From positions 30,468,501 to 30,532,500 of the forward strand of contig NC_080559.1 of the NCBI RefSeq assembly GCF_030253575.1: a DNA stretch of 64,000 bases, read 5' to 3'. Both the position numbers and the translations under genes were made by a program. The notes below the pieces were generated by a model. The model had not been told where the DNA came from, searched no databases, and saw only the letters and a list, made by a program, of their open reading frames with translations. The DNA is from Rhododendron vialii. Its lineage: Eukaryota > Streptophyta > Magnoliopsida > Ericales > Ericaceae. Positions 47,200 through 58,180 of this stretch are shown in pieces. Numbering within the stretch: position 1 is the stretch's first letter; each line of letters opens with the position of its first letter.

Positions 47200-48360
47200 T
47201 AAAGGGATAAGCATGAAAATTTAAACTCCCGACCTGTCAGTAAACCGTAAAATGCAGGAGGAGGAATAGTTATGAAACTCGGATTCCACTCGGTAGTTGC
47301 TCACATTTCACACATCACACGTGACGTGACAGACTGGACTCCCAGTTATTATCAAGAGCGTTCCAAGATCTGAAAAAGAGATTGGATACACACAAAGGTA
47401 AATTTAGTCAAATTACTCATTAAATTCCACTATAACTGCACAATTATTGCTTTCCTTAAGCTGCCAGAGAAAGCGAACCCACTAGACATAAAAACAGCTA
47501 CGCAAGTCGTCCTCTTCATCAGTTAAATTGGAAATCCCCCATCAGTGGGGCTGAAAATATCATTGGACCTCTTCGTCTTTGGAATTAGAATTTACTCTAA
47601 TAGTGGCGAAATATATACTAAAAAAATATAATACAATATTAATAGTCATCGACTCCAGAAAAAATTAAAATAACATAATAAAAATTATAATAAATGATAT
47701 TTTTCATTTGCACATGAAGTACGAAAAAAGACTAATTTTAATTTTGGGCATCGATAATGTCACTCCAACAACAATAACAGTAGAACCCATGTCGTCCTCA
47801 ACCATTGGGGGTATGAGCGGGGGAGGATTGGAGATGGACTTAACTTTTGACAATATGTACAGAGTAGCTGATCCCAGAATACTACTTAAACAGTAGCCCC
47901 TCTATACATGTTTTGCTGCGGAACCATGCCCCAAAATCAAAGTCACATGACATCAGAGAGGACAGGCCTAGAGGTCCAATTCAATTTATGTGCACATTAC
48001 CATGCTTCCTTCATTAATAGTCCAGAGCATCGGTATGCACAAAGATAATGTTACTTTCCAAATTTATAATGTTACTTCTCAGATCCCTCTATGAATTTCC
48101 CAAATTGATAACCGCATTCCCTTTTGAGAGTGGCATTATAAATTTGGGGAGTGATATAATTAAATTCCCTTAATTTTTTAGGTTAAGTTATTTTAGGGTT
48201 AGAATTTATTTGGAGTTTTTTTTTTCTTAATTATACATCATCATTTATATTATTTCACTTTGGCCCATTAAATTTAGTTTTAGAATACTTTTTTGGGTCT
48301 ACTTTCTTGAAAAAAAATAGAAGGTTTATGACTAGTATATAATAAAAAATAAGAAAAAAA
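47200..48360. other. Intergenic, nothing recognised
   Basis: No gene. The 62-codon frame at 47708-47896 has no motif. Confidence 0.35.
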
Positions 48361-48364
48361 TCTA

Positions 48365-49240
48365 GCAGTGGCGAAACTATATAAGTTGGGGATAAATTTT
48401 TTTTTCCATATATAATAATTGCGTTTTTTTAATTTCTTGTCGTGGCGGCCGCCGCCACTAGACCCCCCTCTGGTCCCATCCTTGCTCCTTATTGTTGTAT
48501 GGTGAAAGGATAGAACGGTGAATTGGGTATCTGAAAACAGAAGGGGGTATACCTCCGGGAAGACGCTCAGACGAACAAGTTAGTAAGAGCCCGAGAGGTG
48601 GAGGAAAGTATGCTTTTTGTGAAATTTGTAAGAATGAGAGAGATTCGATCATTTACCTTGCCTCTTACTTATAGGCAAGGTTTTGAGTTTTGGACTGGTA
48701 GATGATATCATTTTCGATTATAAGTATAAAGCTTCTAAATCATGTCACTTTCGACCATAAGTAAAAAGCTTCAAGATCATATCACTTTCGATCATATCTA
48801 GAAAGTTTCTAGATAACCCTTTAATTCCCACTTGCAAGCACTATTCCTGAGATATTTTCCCGAATGATAACGTACTTTCCGAACGAAAGCTTTTATGCCC
48901 ATGGACGAGCTAAGGTGTTACTGAGTGATCATGCAGTAAAACATGCCAGGAAGGGAATACACTCGGGAGAGCCTCTGAGGGTCGGCACACGCTCTGCGGA
49001 ACAACGGAGTGCTTTCCCATGATGTGTAGTGATGTTACAGACGAACTGAGGGATCCGCCCTATTGCTTCTGAGTACATAAGAATCCTCTGGACCTTCTGA
49101 ACCATGAATATTTCGGCCCACTACACCATCTAAATGGGATTTCGATCCAGATTTACGTTCCCACTAGAATTTTATTCAATGCCACTGGTACCTGTTGTTA
49201 TTTTGTTCCACACCATAAATGTGATTAATTGGTTAGTCAT
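48365..49240. mobile_element. Possible LTR-type relic
   Basis: The phrase tacctccgggaagacgctc and the following gcccgagaggtgg near 48551-48600 resemble parts of some plant Ty3-type LTRs, but no paired LTR, primer site or coding region is visible. The assignment is weak and boundaries are unknown. Confidence 0.25.
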
Positions 49241-49249
49241 TAGGATCAA

Positions 49250-49615
49250 GTGGCGGAACTAGGATTTGGGTTCGTTAATCGCCGGCACCGGTGGTGATCG
49301 TTGCAAAAAATCGAGCCGATTGAAGATTGCCGTTCAGCGGCTTCCGTCGATTCCTCGCCCTTGAGCTCTCGCCTGTACTGGTTTGATAGTTTTACCGTCA
49401 CCGAGCTAAATCGAATGAGGGAGGAGATCGAGACTACGCCGGGAGAAATACGGAGAAAACAACGTGGGTTTGTTTTGTTTGTAAATAAGATGAGAAATTT
49501 TAAACTGAGAGTTTGGGAAGTCACATTGGCTAAAGCTCTACGCCTGTGAGAGTTTTATTCTGAGTTTTCGGTTGAAACTAAAGATGGACCCCGGCCCCAA
49601 TCAGCCCCAAAACAA
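49250..49615. mobile_element. TIR element with gtggcgga ends
   Basis: Begins agtggcggaactaggattt and ends with the partial inverse attccgccact. Similar motifs occur near 9192, 42130 and 48366, so this is a repeated family in the window. Non-coding. Confidence 0.4.
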
Positions 49616-49751
49616 TTCCGCCACTATCAGGACCCATTAGGCCAATTGCTTAGTTCATATTTCCACTAGCAATTTTAGGTGACAAGTTATGACGTTTTTG
49701 CTTGTTGTTCATACTGAGCAACAAGTTTTGCATTCCATTTATTGATATTTA

Positions 49752-50415
49752 GGGGGTGTTTCCGGTAGTGAAAGATTTGTAGATTTTTATCTGTGATTGA
49801 AAAGTTAGATATTTTCGGTAGTGAAGAAGTTGTTGAGAAATGTCAAATTGTTTCTAATAGTGAAAAAGTTTTTGCTGGGTATGTAAGTGAAAAAGTTGTT
49901 GAGTTGGCAAAAACTTTTTTGTAAGAGGAAACCAATTGGTAAAATGTGTTTCGTTTCTAGTGTTTTTTATTAGTGGAAACGGGACCTCAATTGAGTGTTA
50001 TAGGCGCTTGGATTTAATTTTGTGGGGTTCAAGCATTATGGATGTTTAGTTGGCTTCTTGTCAACGGTTGAGGGGTATGTTAAGTAATGTGAGTAGCAGC
50101 TGGAAGCTCTCTCAAAGCATTTACTATTCCTATCGTATTATTTCCATTTCGGGCATCTTTATGATTCATGAAAACTTTTTTTTGCCGTTCAAAAAAAAAG
50201 AAAAAGTTTTGCATTCCATCTACAGTTTATACGTTAGTAGAAACAATTTGACATTTTTCAACAATTTCCTCTCAACAAACTTAAATTTTTTTAATAACCT
50301 ATTGGTCAGTAAAAACAACTTGATATTTTTCAACAACTTGTTGGTTAATGAAAATAACTTGATATACTTCAACAACAAGAAGTAATCCTTAAGTTTTTTA
50401 CTACCGAAAACACCC
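49752..50415. mobile_element. hAT-like TIR element carrying a LINE tail
   Basis: Inverted ends gggtgtttccggtagtgaaa and tttttactaccgaaaacaccc. The interior has gaaaaagttgttgag-type repeats. About 50020-50205 is a separate insertion ending in an A9 tract, similar to other LINE tails in the window. Non-coding. Confidence 0.6.
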
Positions 50416-50608
50416 AATGTTAAGAACCTAGCCACAAAATGGTACCTAATACAGTGAATAAATTTTTCACACCCACGGAATCTTTATGAATCCTTAAATC
50501 CTAATCCATAGGATTCTCTGAATCTCCCTATTCAAACTCATCCTGCCCAGACTCATTCTACACCTCAATACTTCTTCCTTATCCTATTTAGCTGCATTAC
50601 ATCTATTC

Positions 50609-50617
50609 TATATATAA
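50609..50617 (+). promoter_or_regulatory. TATA box of the OPT gene
   Basis: A TATATAATA motif 98-106 bp before the start codon, with a (CT)n leader (about 50672-50711) between. Position and composition fit a plant TATA promoter with a pyrimidine-rich 5' UTR. Confidence 0.5.
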
Positions 50618-50670
50618 TACTAATTCTATGTTCCGTTTGGTCACCCACAACCTTGGAGTGCATTGAATCA

Positions 50671-50713
<43 letters not shown>

Positions 50714-50714
50714 C

Positions 50715-53700
50715 ATGGCCAGCATCCCCATGGATGAGCCGGCGACGGTTTCAGACGAGTGTTCGATCAAACAAGTGGATATAACAGTGCCGAAAACCGA
50801 CGACCCAACGCTACCCGTCCTCACATTCAGGATGTGGGTTCTGGGTCTCACTTCCTGCGTCCTGTTGTCCTTCGTGAACCAGTTCTTCTGGTACAGGACC
50901 GAGCCGCTGACCGTCACCTCCATTGCCGCCCAGATTGCGGTGGTTCCCATCGGGCACCTGATGGCCCGGACCGTGACGAAGCGGGTTTTCTTTCCGGGGA
51001 CGAGATGGGAGTTCACGATGAATCCGGGGCCGTTCAACGTGAAGGAGCATGTCTTGATTACCATATTTGCGAATTCGGGTGCCGGTAGTGTTTATGCCAC
51101 CCATATATTGAGTGCTGTTAAGCTTTTTTACAAGAAAAGCCTCTCGTTTTTGCCTGCCCTTATTATCATGGCCACAACCCAGGTTCGATGCTCTCTCTAG
51201 CTCTCTCTGCTTGCGCAAAATGTATTGGATTTTGAGGAGGAAAAAAAAAAAAGCATTTTTGGAATTTATTTGAAAACTTTGTGGGAAAGATCATCTATAA
51301 GATTGTTAACCTTTGTTTCTGGGGTAAGAACCCATCTTGTACACCACCTTGGATGGTGAGAAAGGAGGAATTAGAAAAGAGATGGGAGTCATTTCTTTCC
51401 AAATCTCATCAGTTTGGGTGAGATTGGTTGAGAAAGGGAAAGGACCAATCAATTTATATATAACCCAACAACATTTTCCTTTCATTTCTCACGAAATCAC
51501 TCCATCAAAATAGGCTGAGAGATGAGAGAAGATTAAAGAAATGCTTCTCTATTCTCAAAAGTCGTTATGAAAAATGAATGAGGTATGAAAATAATAATGA
51601 CCAATGACCCGGGGATGCTGAGGGCAGCCAGCCCTACAACTCTGTAGTGCGGTCAATTTTGAAATGGACCGAGCAATAGACGTTTCAGATCAATAAAAGC
51701 TTGCATTAATTTGAGCAATTCATGCCAAAATGGATGGCCGAATTCTGAAAGGTGCAACTCACCATGGCCAAAAGGAAAATAGTTTAACACATGTCTGAAA
51801 CACATCACACATCACAGGTGTGTTCAGGATCGTCCGATGTTGTGGATTTTATGTACACCACTTGCATGGTACAGTTCCGCACACTCTGGACAGATGTGTC
51901 TAGATCTGTATCTGAACATATGCACCCGTAACATTGCTAATGTTCTTTGTTTCTTTTCGAATCGATGAATTGTGAGTAGAGAAGAAGACTATAAGGCAAA
52001 AACAGTCAACAGAGTTGGGAAAACAAGAAGACAACAGATATGCATTGACAGAAGAATTTTTTTTCATTACCTACAATTTCTTTGAATATTTACAAGTAAT
52101 TTAACATCTTGTATTCTGTCTCCTTAATCGGTATCAATAACAATAGACTTCAATAAAGCATGATGAGCATTAATTCCTTGATATTTTTGTGTCCTGTTTA
52201 CAATATAGAGGGTTCATGCTCAGTTGGTTAGGAGCAGATAGTCATAGTTTCGTGGTAATTTGAAGTAAATTAGGAAATCCTCAATAATGCTATGAAATGG
52301 AGTTTTTTGGGGGCAACTTATCATGAATGGAGTGTTTACGGCTCCAGCTCCGGCTCATACTGACAATTAATAATTTGAATATTTTACCGGTAAAAGTATA
52401 TTATTATTGATAAAAGATTTAAAACAAATCTGGACCATTGAAAACTCTAACCGACGGTTGCGACCACTTGGACTGCACCTCTGCAGTCCAAACACTAGAC
52501 TGCAGACAATCCATGTTCTAAATTTACTAAACTGTGATTGTAGGTTTTGGGGTTTGGCTGGGCGGGGCTTTTCCGAAAATATCTAGTTGAGCCAGGAGAA
52601 ATGTGGTGGCCGTCTAATCTTGTTCAGGTCTCCTTATTCAGGTAGATTACTCATGTCCTTGTAATCATTCGTCGTCCAAATCTCTGTTTTAATTTTGCGA
52701 GCTTTTTGTGATCCAAATTTGAAACTGTTGCAGGGCTCTGCATGAGAGAGAGAAGAGGCCCAAAGGCGGCACGACAAGGACCCAATTCTTCCTCATAACC
52801 TTCATTTGTGCATTCGCTTATTACGCCTTTCCTGGCTTCCTCTTTCCACTCTTGACTTCATTCTCTTGGGTCTGTTGGCTCGCTCCCGACTCGGTTTTGG
52901 TCCAACAAATAGGCTCGGGCTACAAAGGCCTCGGAATTGGGAGTATAGGACTGGACTGGTCCGCCATTGCCTCGTATCTCGGGAGCCCACTGGCCAGCCC
53001 GTGGTTTGCCACTGCCAACATAGCCATTGGGTTCGCCTTTGTGATGTACGTAATGACACCGATCTCTTACTGGCACAACATCTACAACGCCAAGACCTTT
53101 CCGTTGTTCTCCAACAAGCTTTTCATGTCAAATGGTTCTGAATACGATATCACGAATATCGTGAACTCCAACTTCCACCTTGACGTGGATGCTTATGAGA
53201 AGTATGGACAGTTACATATGAGCACGTTCTTTGCCATGACATACGGCCTCGGATTCGCCACTCTTTCTGCTACCGCCGTGCATATCCTGCTCTTTCACGG
53301 ACGGTAAAGACCACGCTGCTTTTGCATTTTGATTCTGTAGATCGCACATTGTTAGCTCAAGCTGTGGAAACTTTATATCCATTTCAAAACCAATTGGCAA
53401 TGAGTGAAGAGGTCCAGATGTTATTAAGTAATCACCCATTCCACTCTCAAGCAATGTGAAATTTGTTAAGGAAATAGAGTCCCATATTGTTTGGGAGTGG
53501 AATGGGTGATCACTTAATAACATCTGGGACCTCTCCACTCTTTGCCAATTGGTTTTGAGATGGATATAAAGTTTCCACATGGTATCAAAGCGGGGCCCGT
53601 TCTACCCCCACATTTTAAAAAATTCGCAATCCACACGCCACGATGACAGACTAGCAAAAAGGTTGCACGATGATAGGACCCAAAAGTGGCCACACGTGAC

Positions 53701-55899
53701 AGACCTCAAACGCGGTTGCACGTGAGGGGGGATGTTAAGGAAATAGAGTCCCATATTGCTTGGGAGTGGAATGGGTGATTACTTAATAACATCTGGGACC
53801 TCTCCACTCATTGCCAATTGGTTTTGAGATGGACATAAAGTTTCCACAGAATTCATTTCCTTAACATCTTCCCTCACGTGCAACCGCGTTTGAGGTCTGT
53901 CAAGTGTGGCCACTTTTGGGTCCCTCATCGTGCAGCTTTTTTGCTGATCTGTCATCGTAGAGTGTGGATTGTGAATTTTTTAAAATGTGAGGTGGAATGG
54001 GCCCCACTCTGATACCATATAGAAACTTTATATCCATCTTAAAACCAATTGGCAATGAGTGGAGAGGTCCATATGTTATTAAGTGATCACCCATTCCACT
54101 CCCAAACAATGTGGGATTCTATTTCCTTAATATCCCCCCTCACGTGCAGCCGCGTTTGAGGTTTGTCACGTGTGGCCACTTTTGGGTCTCTATCATCGTG
54201 CAGCTTTTTTGCTGGTCTGTCATCGTGGAGTGTGAATTGTTAATTTTTAAAATGTGGGGTAGAACGGACCCCGCTTTGATACCTATGCCATAAAAACTAT
54301 CTGCCATGGGTGGCTATATAGAAAAAGCCAACCACGAACCATTATCAATAAGTTAGACCATTGGCATATGGATGCTTGCCTGTGCTTGGAGTTCAAATGT
54401 TCCATGGTTAGAAATCATAAGCAATTATCAGCAAAAGCTCTTAGAATCGTTTGTCCTTCCAAGGCGAAAAGCTGATTTGACCCTTTGACAAATGCAGGGA
54501 ACTGATGGAGCGAAGCAGAAGTGCCTTCGGAGAGAAGCAGAAGATGGACGTGCATAGCAGGCTGATGAAGGTATACAAACAGGTGCCTATGTGGTGGTTT
54601 CTTGCCATTCTAGTGGTGAACATCGCGCTCATCTTCTTCGCTTGCATCCATTACGAGGAGACTCTTCAATTGCCTTGGTGGGGTGTATTGCTTGCTTGCG
54701 CCATTGCGATTCTTTTCACCCTTCCTATTGGTATCATCGCTGCCACCACAAACCAGGTAAACTTCGCAACCAACCTTTTCTTTTATATATGCATAGATAG
54801 ACAAGGATCGAGTACTTTTTGTGAATTGTATCGTTGAACAGGCACCGGGCTTGAACATCATCACAGAGTACATCATTGGGTATGTGTACCCAGAGCGCCC
54901 TGTTGCGAATATGGCCTTCAAGGTGTACGGATATATTAGTATGACTCAAGCTTTAACATTTCTGTCGGATTTTAAGCTTGGTCACTACATGAAGATTCCT
55001 CCTAGAGCAATGTTCATGGCTCAGGTTAGCTTTTGTTTCTAAGTTACGTCCTGCCTTCGATGTTGGGTATCCTTTTCAGAATCAATTTTCCCCGCGTAAT
55101 TTTGAGAATTGGTTTTGGTTTAACGCATTTTTGTAGGCCATTTTCTTGGAAAGAACCTAATTCTGGAAAATACTACAAAATCTCTTCAAATTCTTGTAAA
55201 CCAGTTTGGCTTCTGAAAGTGTTTTGAAAAACAGCAATCAAATAGAAACTTCACTGAAATCTAAATAGAAAACATTTTCAGGTGGTGGGAACGCTTGTAT
55301 CGGTCCTAGTATATCAGGCAACTGCGTGGTGGCTAATGGGAACCATCCCGCACCTCTGCGACACCTCATTGCTGCCGCCAAATAGCCAGTGGACATGCCC
55401 AATGGACACTGTTTTCTACGACGCATCTGTCATTTGGGGCCTCATTGGGCCCCGGAGAATCTTTGGCAACCTCGGCATCTACTCAAATGTCAACTGGTTC
55501 TTCCTCGGCGGTGCCATCGCCCCTCTACTCGTCTGGTTGGCTCACAAAGTGTTCCCCAATAGGAACTGGATCCGGCTTATCCACATGCCGGTGTTGCTCG
55601 GCGCAACGTCTATGATGCCCCCGGCTACTGCTGTCAACTACACCAGTTGGCTCATCGTCGCGTTTGTTTTTGGGTTTGTTATGTTTAGGTACCACCTCAA
55701 GTGGTGGGAGCGGTACAATTACGTTCTTTCAGGCGGGCTGGATGCCGGGACGGCTTTCATGTCGGTGTTGTTATTCGTCGGGCTGCAAATGCAGAACATT
55801 GAGCTCGATTGGTGGGGTGGGAGTCCGGATAGGTGCCCGTTGGCGGCTTGTCCAACTGCCGAGGGAGTTTCAGTTAAGGGCTGCCCAGTTTTCTCTTGA
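50715..55899 (+). CDS. Oligopeptide transporter (OPT family)
   Basis: Six exons: 50715-51182, 52544-52641, 52734-53303, 54498-54756, 54842-55024, 55282-55899; GT-AG and phase-consistent, 731 aa, typical for plant OPTs of the peptide-transporter clade. Family signatures: NPG (residues 103-105, in [11 protein letters not shown]) and KIPPR (516-520). Many hydrophobic segments suggest a polytopic plasma-membrane protein. Conserved blocks: [104 protein letters not shown], with the C-terminal CPLAACPTA. Family members carry peptides, glutathione conjugates or metal chelates by proton coupling; the substrate cannot be told from sequence. A partial tandem copy follows, and intron 3 holds a nest of TRIM elements. 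Confidence 0.93.
53363..54284 (-). mobile_element. TRIM-type LTR retrotransposon array, minus orientation
   Basis: In OPT intron 3. On the minus strand the order is: internal region starting with a tRNA-Met-like primer site (54133-54284), LTR (54018-54132), internal region (53867-54017), LTR (split, 53363-53463 and 53849-53866). LTRs are about 116 bp and internal regions about 150 bp with no coding capacity, as in TRIM elements. One terminal LTR is absent. The layout resembles the product of LTR recombination between tandem copies. A second element of the same family lies inside it in the opposite orientation. An old, non-coding fossil. Confidence 0.75.
53464..53848 (+). mobile_element. Complete TRIM-type element nested in the array
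   Basis: LTRs at 53464-53579 and 53733-53848 (116 bp each, TGTTAAGG...TTTCCACA), a primer site tggtatcaaagc at 53580-53591, and a purine tract gaggggggat just before the 3' LTR. The internal region is 153 bp. The two LTRs differ at only about four positions, so it is the younger insertion. It carries no proteins and would depend on enzymes from elsewhere. The flanks aaatt and gaatt may be a 5-bp target duplication. Confidence 0.85.
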
Positions 55900-56768
55900 A
55901 AGTCGTCACTGATATGACCATTTCAGTTTTTAGTTTGTTCAGAATAGGAAATTGACTTATACACTCCAATTTTTACAACATACACTCCTTTTTTTGTCTT
56001 TATTTGATATGAATTTACTCTATTGCCCTTAATATGTGAAAAAATAAACTTGTGAGAGGGTAAAAAAATAAATTCATATGAATAAGGACAAAAAAGGAAG
56101 TGTATGTGGTAAAAAGGGAGTGTAGAAGTCAATTTCCTTCAGAATATTATCTCTGTAAATAGTTTATGTCTGGATTCTACAGTGATTGCTAGTTCTTATT
56201 TGGATATCAGATGGTAGTATGGTACACGCAGAACTGCTAAGGACACTAAGTTTCTGGGGGCTCTCTCTTTATTTTTCCCAAATCTAAGTACTCTCTGGTT
56301 TATTTTTGTGGTACTGAATGTTTGTCTATACCAATGAGCCCTTGAGAGAGAGAGAGAGAGAGAGAGCTGAATGGTCAGCATAGAAGAAAAGAATTTTGAA
56401 ACATGGCTGTGCTGAAAGGCAATTCGAGTTCAACCAACAAATGGAGATCTACTGAAAAAGAAAGATCTCTACTTCCTTGAGGACCCCGACCTCGTGCTGC
56501 TAATGCGCTGATAAACCTTCAGCTGGGAAGCCAGAATTGGTAGCAATCGCCAGTTAGCCATACGGAGACTTTAAACTACATGCGAAATAATAGGTCCTGC
56601 CTTTGATATATGGTTGGACGATTATGAAATGTTTAACATTCTCCAAGGCCTTGCAAAATTCTTTTGAGTAGCAAACAGATCGATGAAGGTTAGTATCACT
56701 TATATTTTCGGAGTTCGTAAGGCTAAAAAAAAATTAAAAAAAAGAGAGTAGAGGGAGCCGGAGAGAGG
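55900..56768. other. Spacer between the OPT gene and its partial copy
   Basis: Contains the 3' flank of the OPT gene and a (GA)n tract at about 56344-56367. At about 55985-56130 there is an inverted pair (tacactcc-ttttt-ac / gt-aaaaa-ggagtgta), a small foldback. No counterpart of OPT exons 1-3 was found here. Confidence 0.5.
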
Positions 56769-57455
56769 GTATACAAACAGGTGCCAATATGGTGGTTTCA
56801 CATCTTTCTATTGTTGAACCTCGCTCTCATCTTCTTTGCTTGCTTCTATTACCATGAGACTATTCAATTGCCTTGGTGGGGTGTTTTGCTCGCTTGCACC
56901 ATCGCGTTTGTTTTCACCCTTCCGATTGGTGTCATCGCTGCCACCACAAACCAGGTAAAATTCCAACCAATTAACCTTTGCCTTTGCAGACACACATGGA
57001 TTGATTGGGTATGGTTTTGTGATTTGTATTGTTGAACAGGCACCGGGATTGAACATTATCACGGAGTATATTTTCGGGTCTGTGTACCCAGGACGTCCTG
57101 TTGCCAATATAGCCTTTAAGACGTTTGGATACATTAGCATGATCCAAGCTTTAACATTTCTAGCAGACTTGAAGCTTGGTCACTACATGAAGATTCCTCC
57201 TAGAACAATGTTCATGGCTCAGGTTTAGCTTTTGTTTCTTGCCATTTGAATTCTGCCTTGCAATGTCTGCTTTTTTTCTTTTTTCAAAATCAATTTTTGA
57301 AAATAATTTTTGTATTTCAAAAAACTTGCTTACGGTCAGTTTTCTGAAAAAGGAACGTAGCTTGAGTAAAGTACTTTCAGATCTTGTAAACTATTTTCGC
57401 TAAGAATAACCACAATATTGACATGATGGACGTTATATTATCATACGCAGTTCTT

Positions 57456-57732
57456 AATTAAAAACTACTCTTTTTTTTAATCGGCAAAAGATAAAGATTT
57501 ATTAACTCCAAACACAAAGTACAGAGCTAATAGGATTATGGATACACCAGTCTGACCATCCATGACTCTCATCTCCTAATCATATGGAAGAAAAACTAAG
57601 TTGAATCCAACAGATTGAGTCCAAACCAGAGGAAAAACACCTAAAAAGCCTAAGTTGGAGAGACACCGACCCAAAAACCCAAACGGGCTAAGCCCACACA
57701 CCTAAAATCTAATCAAACACAAATTAAAAACT
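57456..57732 (-). mobile_element. 5'-truncated LINE tail in an intron of the OPT duplicate
   Basis: An 11-bp direct repeat, aattaaaaact, at 57456-57466 and 57722-57732, brackets DNA starting with a T-rich stretch and 'aatcggcaaaagataaag'. It is a reversed A-tailed retroposon like those at 1042 and 2643. Non-coding here. Confidence 0.65.
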
Positions 57733-58180
57733 GCACTTGAAAACTGTTTTCAAATACAACAATCAAACACAAATGCCCAGAAATCTAAAATCTAATCACA
57801 TTTTCAGGTAGTAGGGACACTTTCTATCGGTCATCGTATATCAGGCAACTGCTTGGTGGCTGATGGGAACCATTCCCAACCTCTGCGACACCTCATTGCT
57901 GCCGCCTAGCAGCCAATGGACGTGCCCAGGTGACCACGTTTTCTACGACACCTCAGTCATTTGGGGCCTAGTTGGGCTCCGGAGGATCTTTGGCGATCTC
58001 AGCCAATACTCAATGTTAAACTGGTGCTTCCTCGCTGGTGCCATCGCTCCTCTACTAGTTTGGCTTGCCCACAAAGCATTTCCCAATCAGAAATGGATTG
58101 GACTAATCCACATGCCAGTGTTGATTGGTGCAACAGCAGAAATGCCCCTGGCTACTGCGGTCAACTACACAAGTTGGTTT

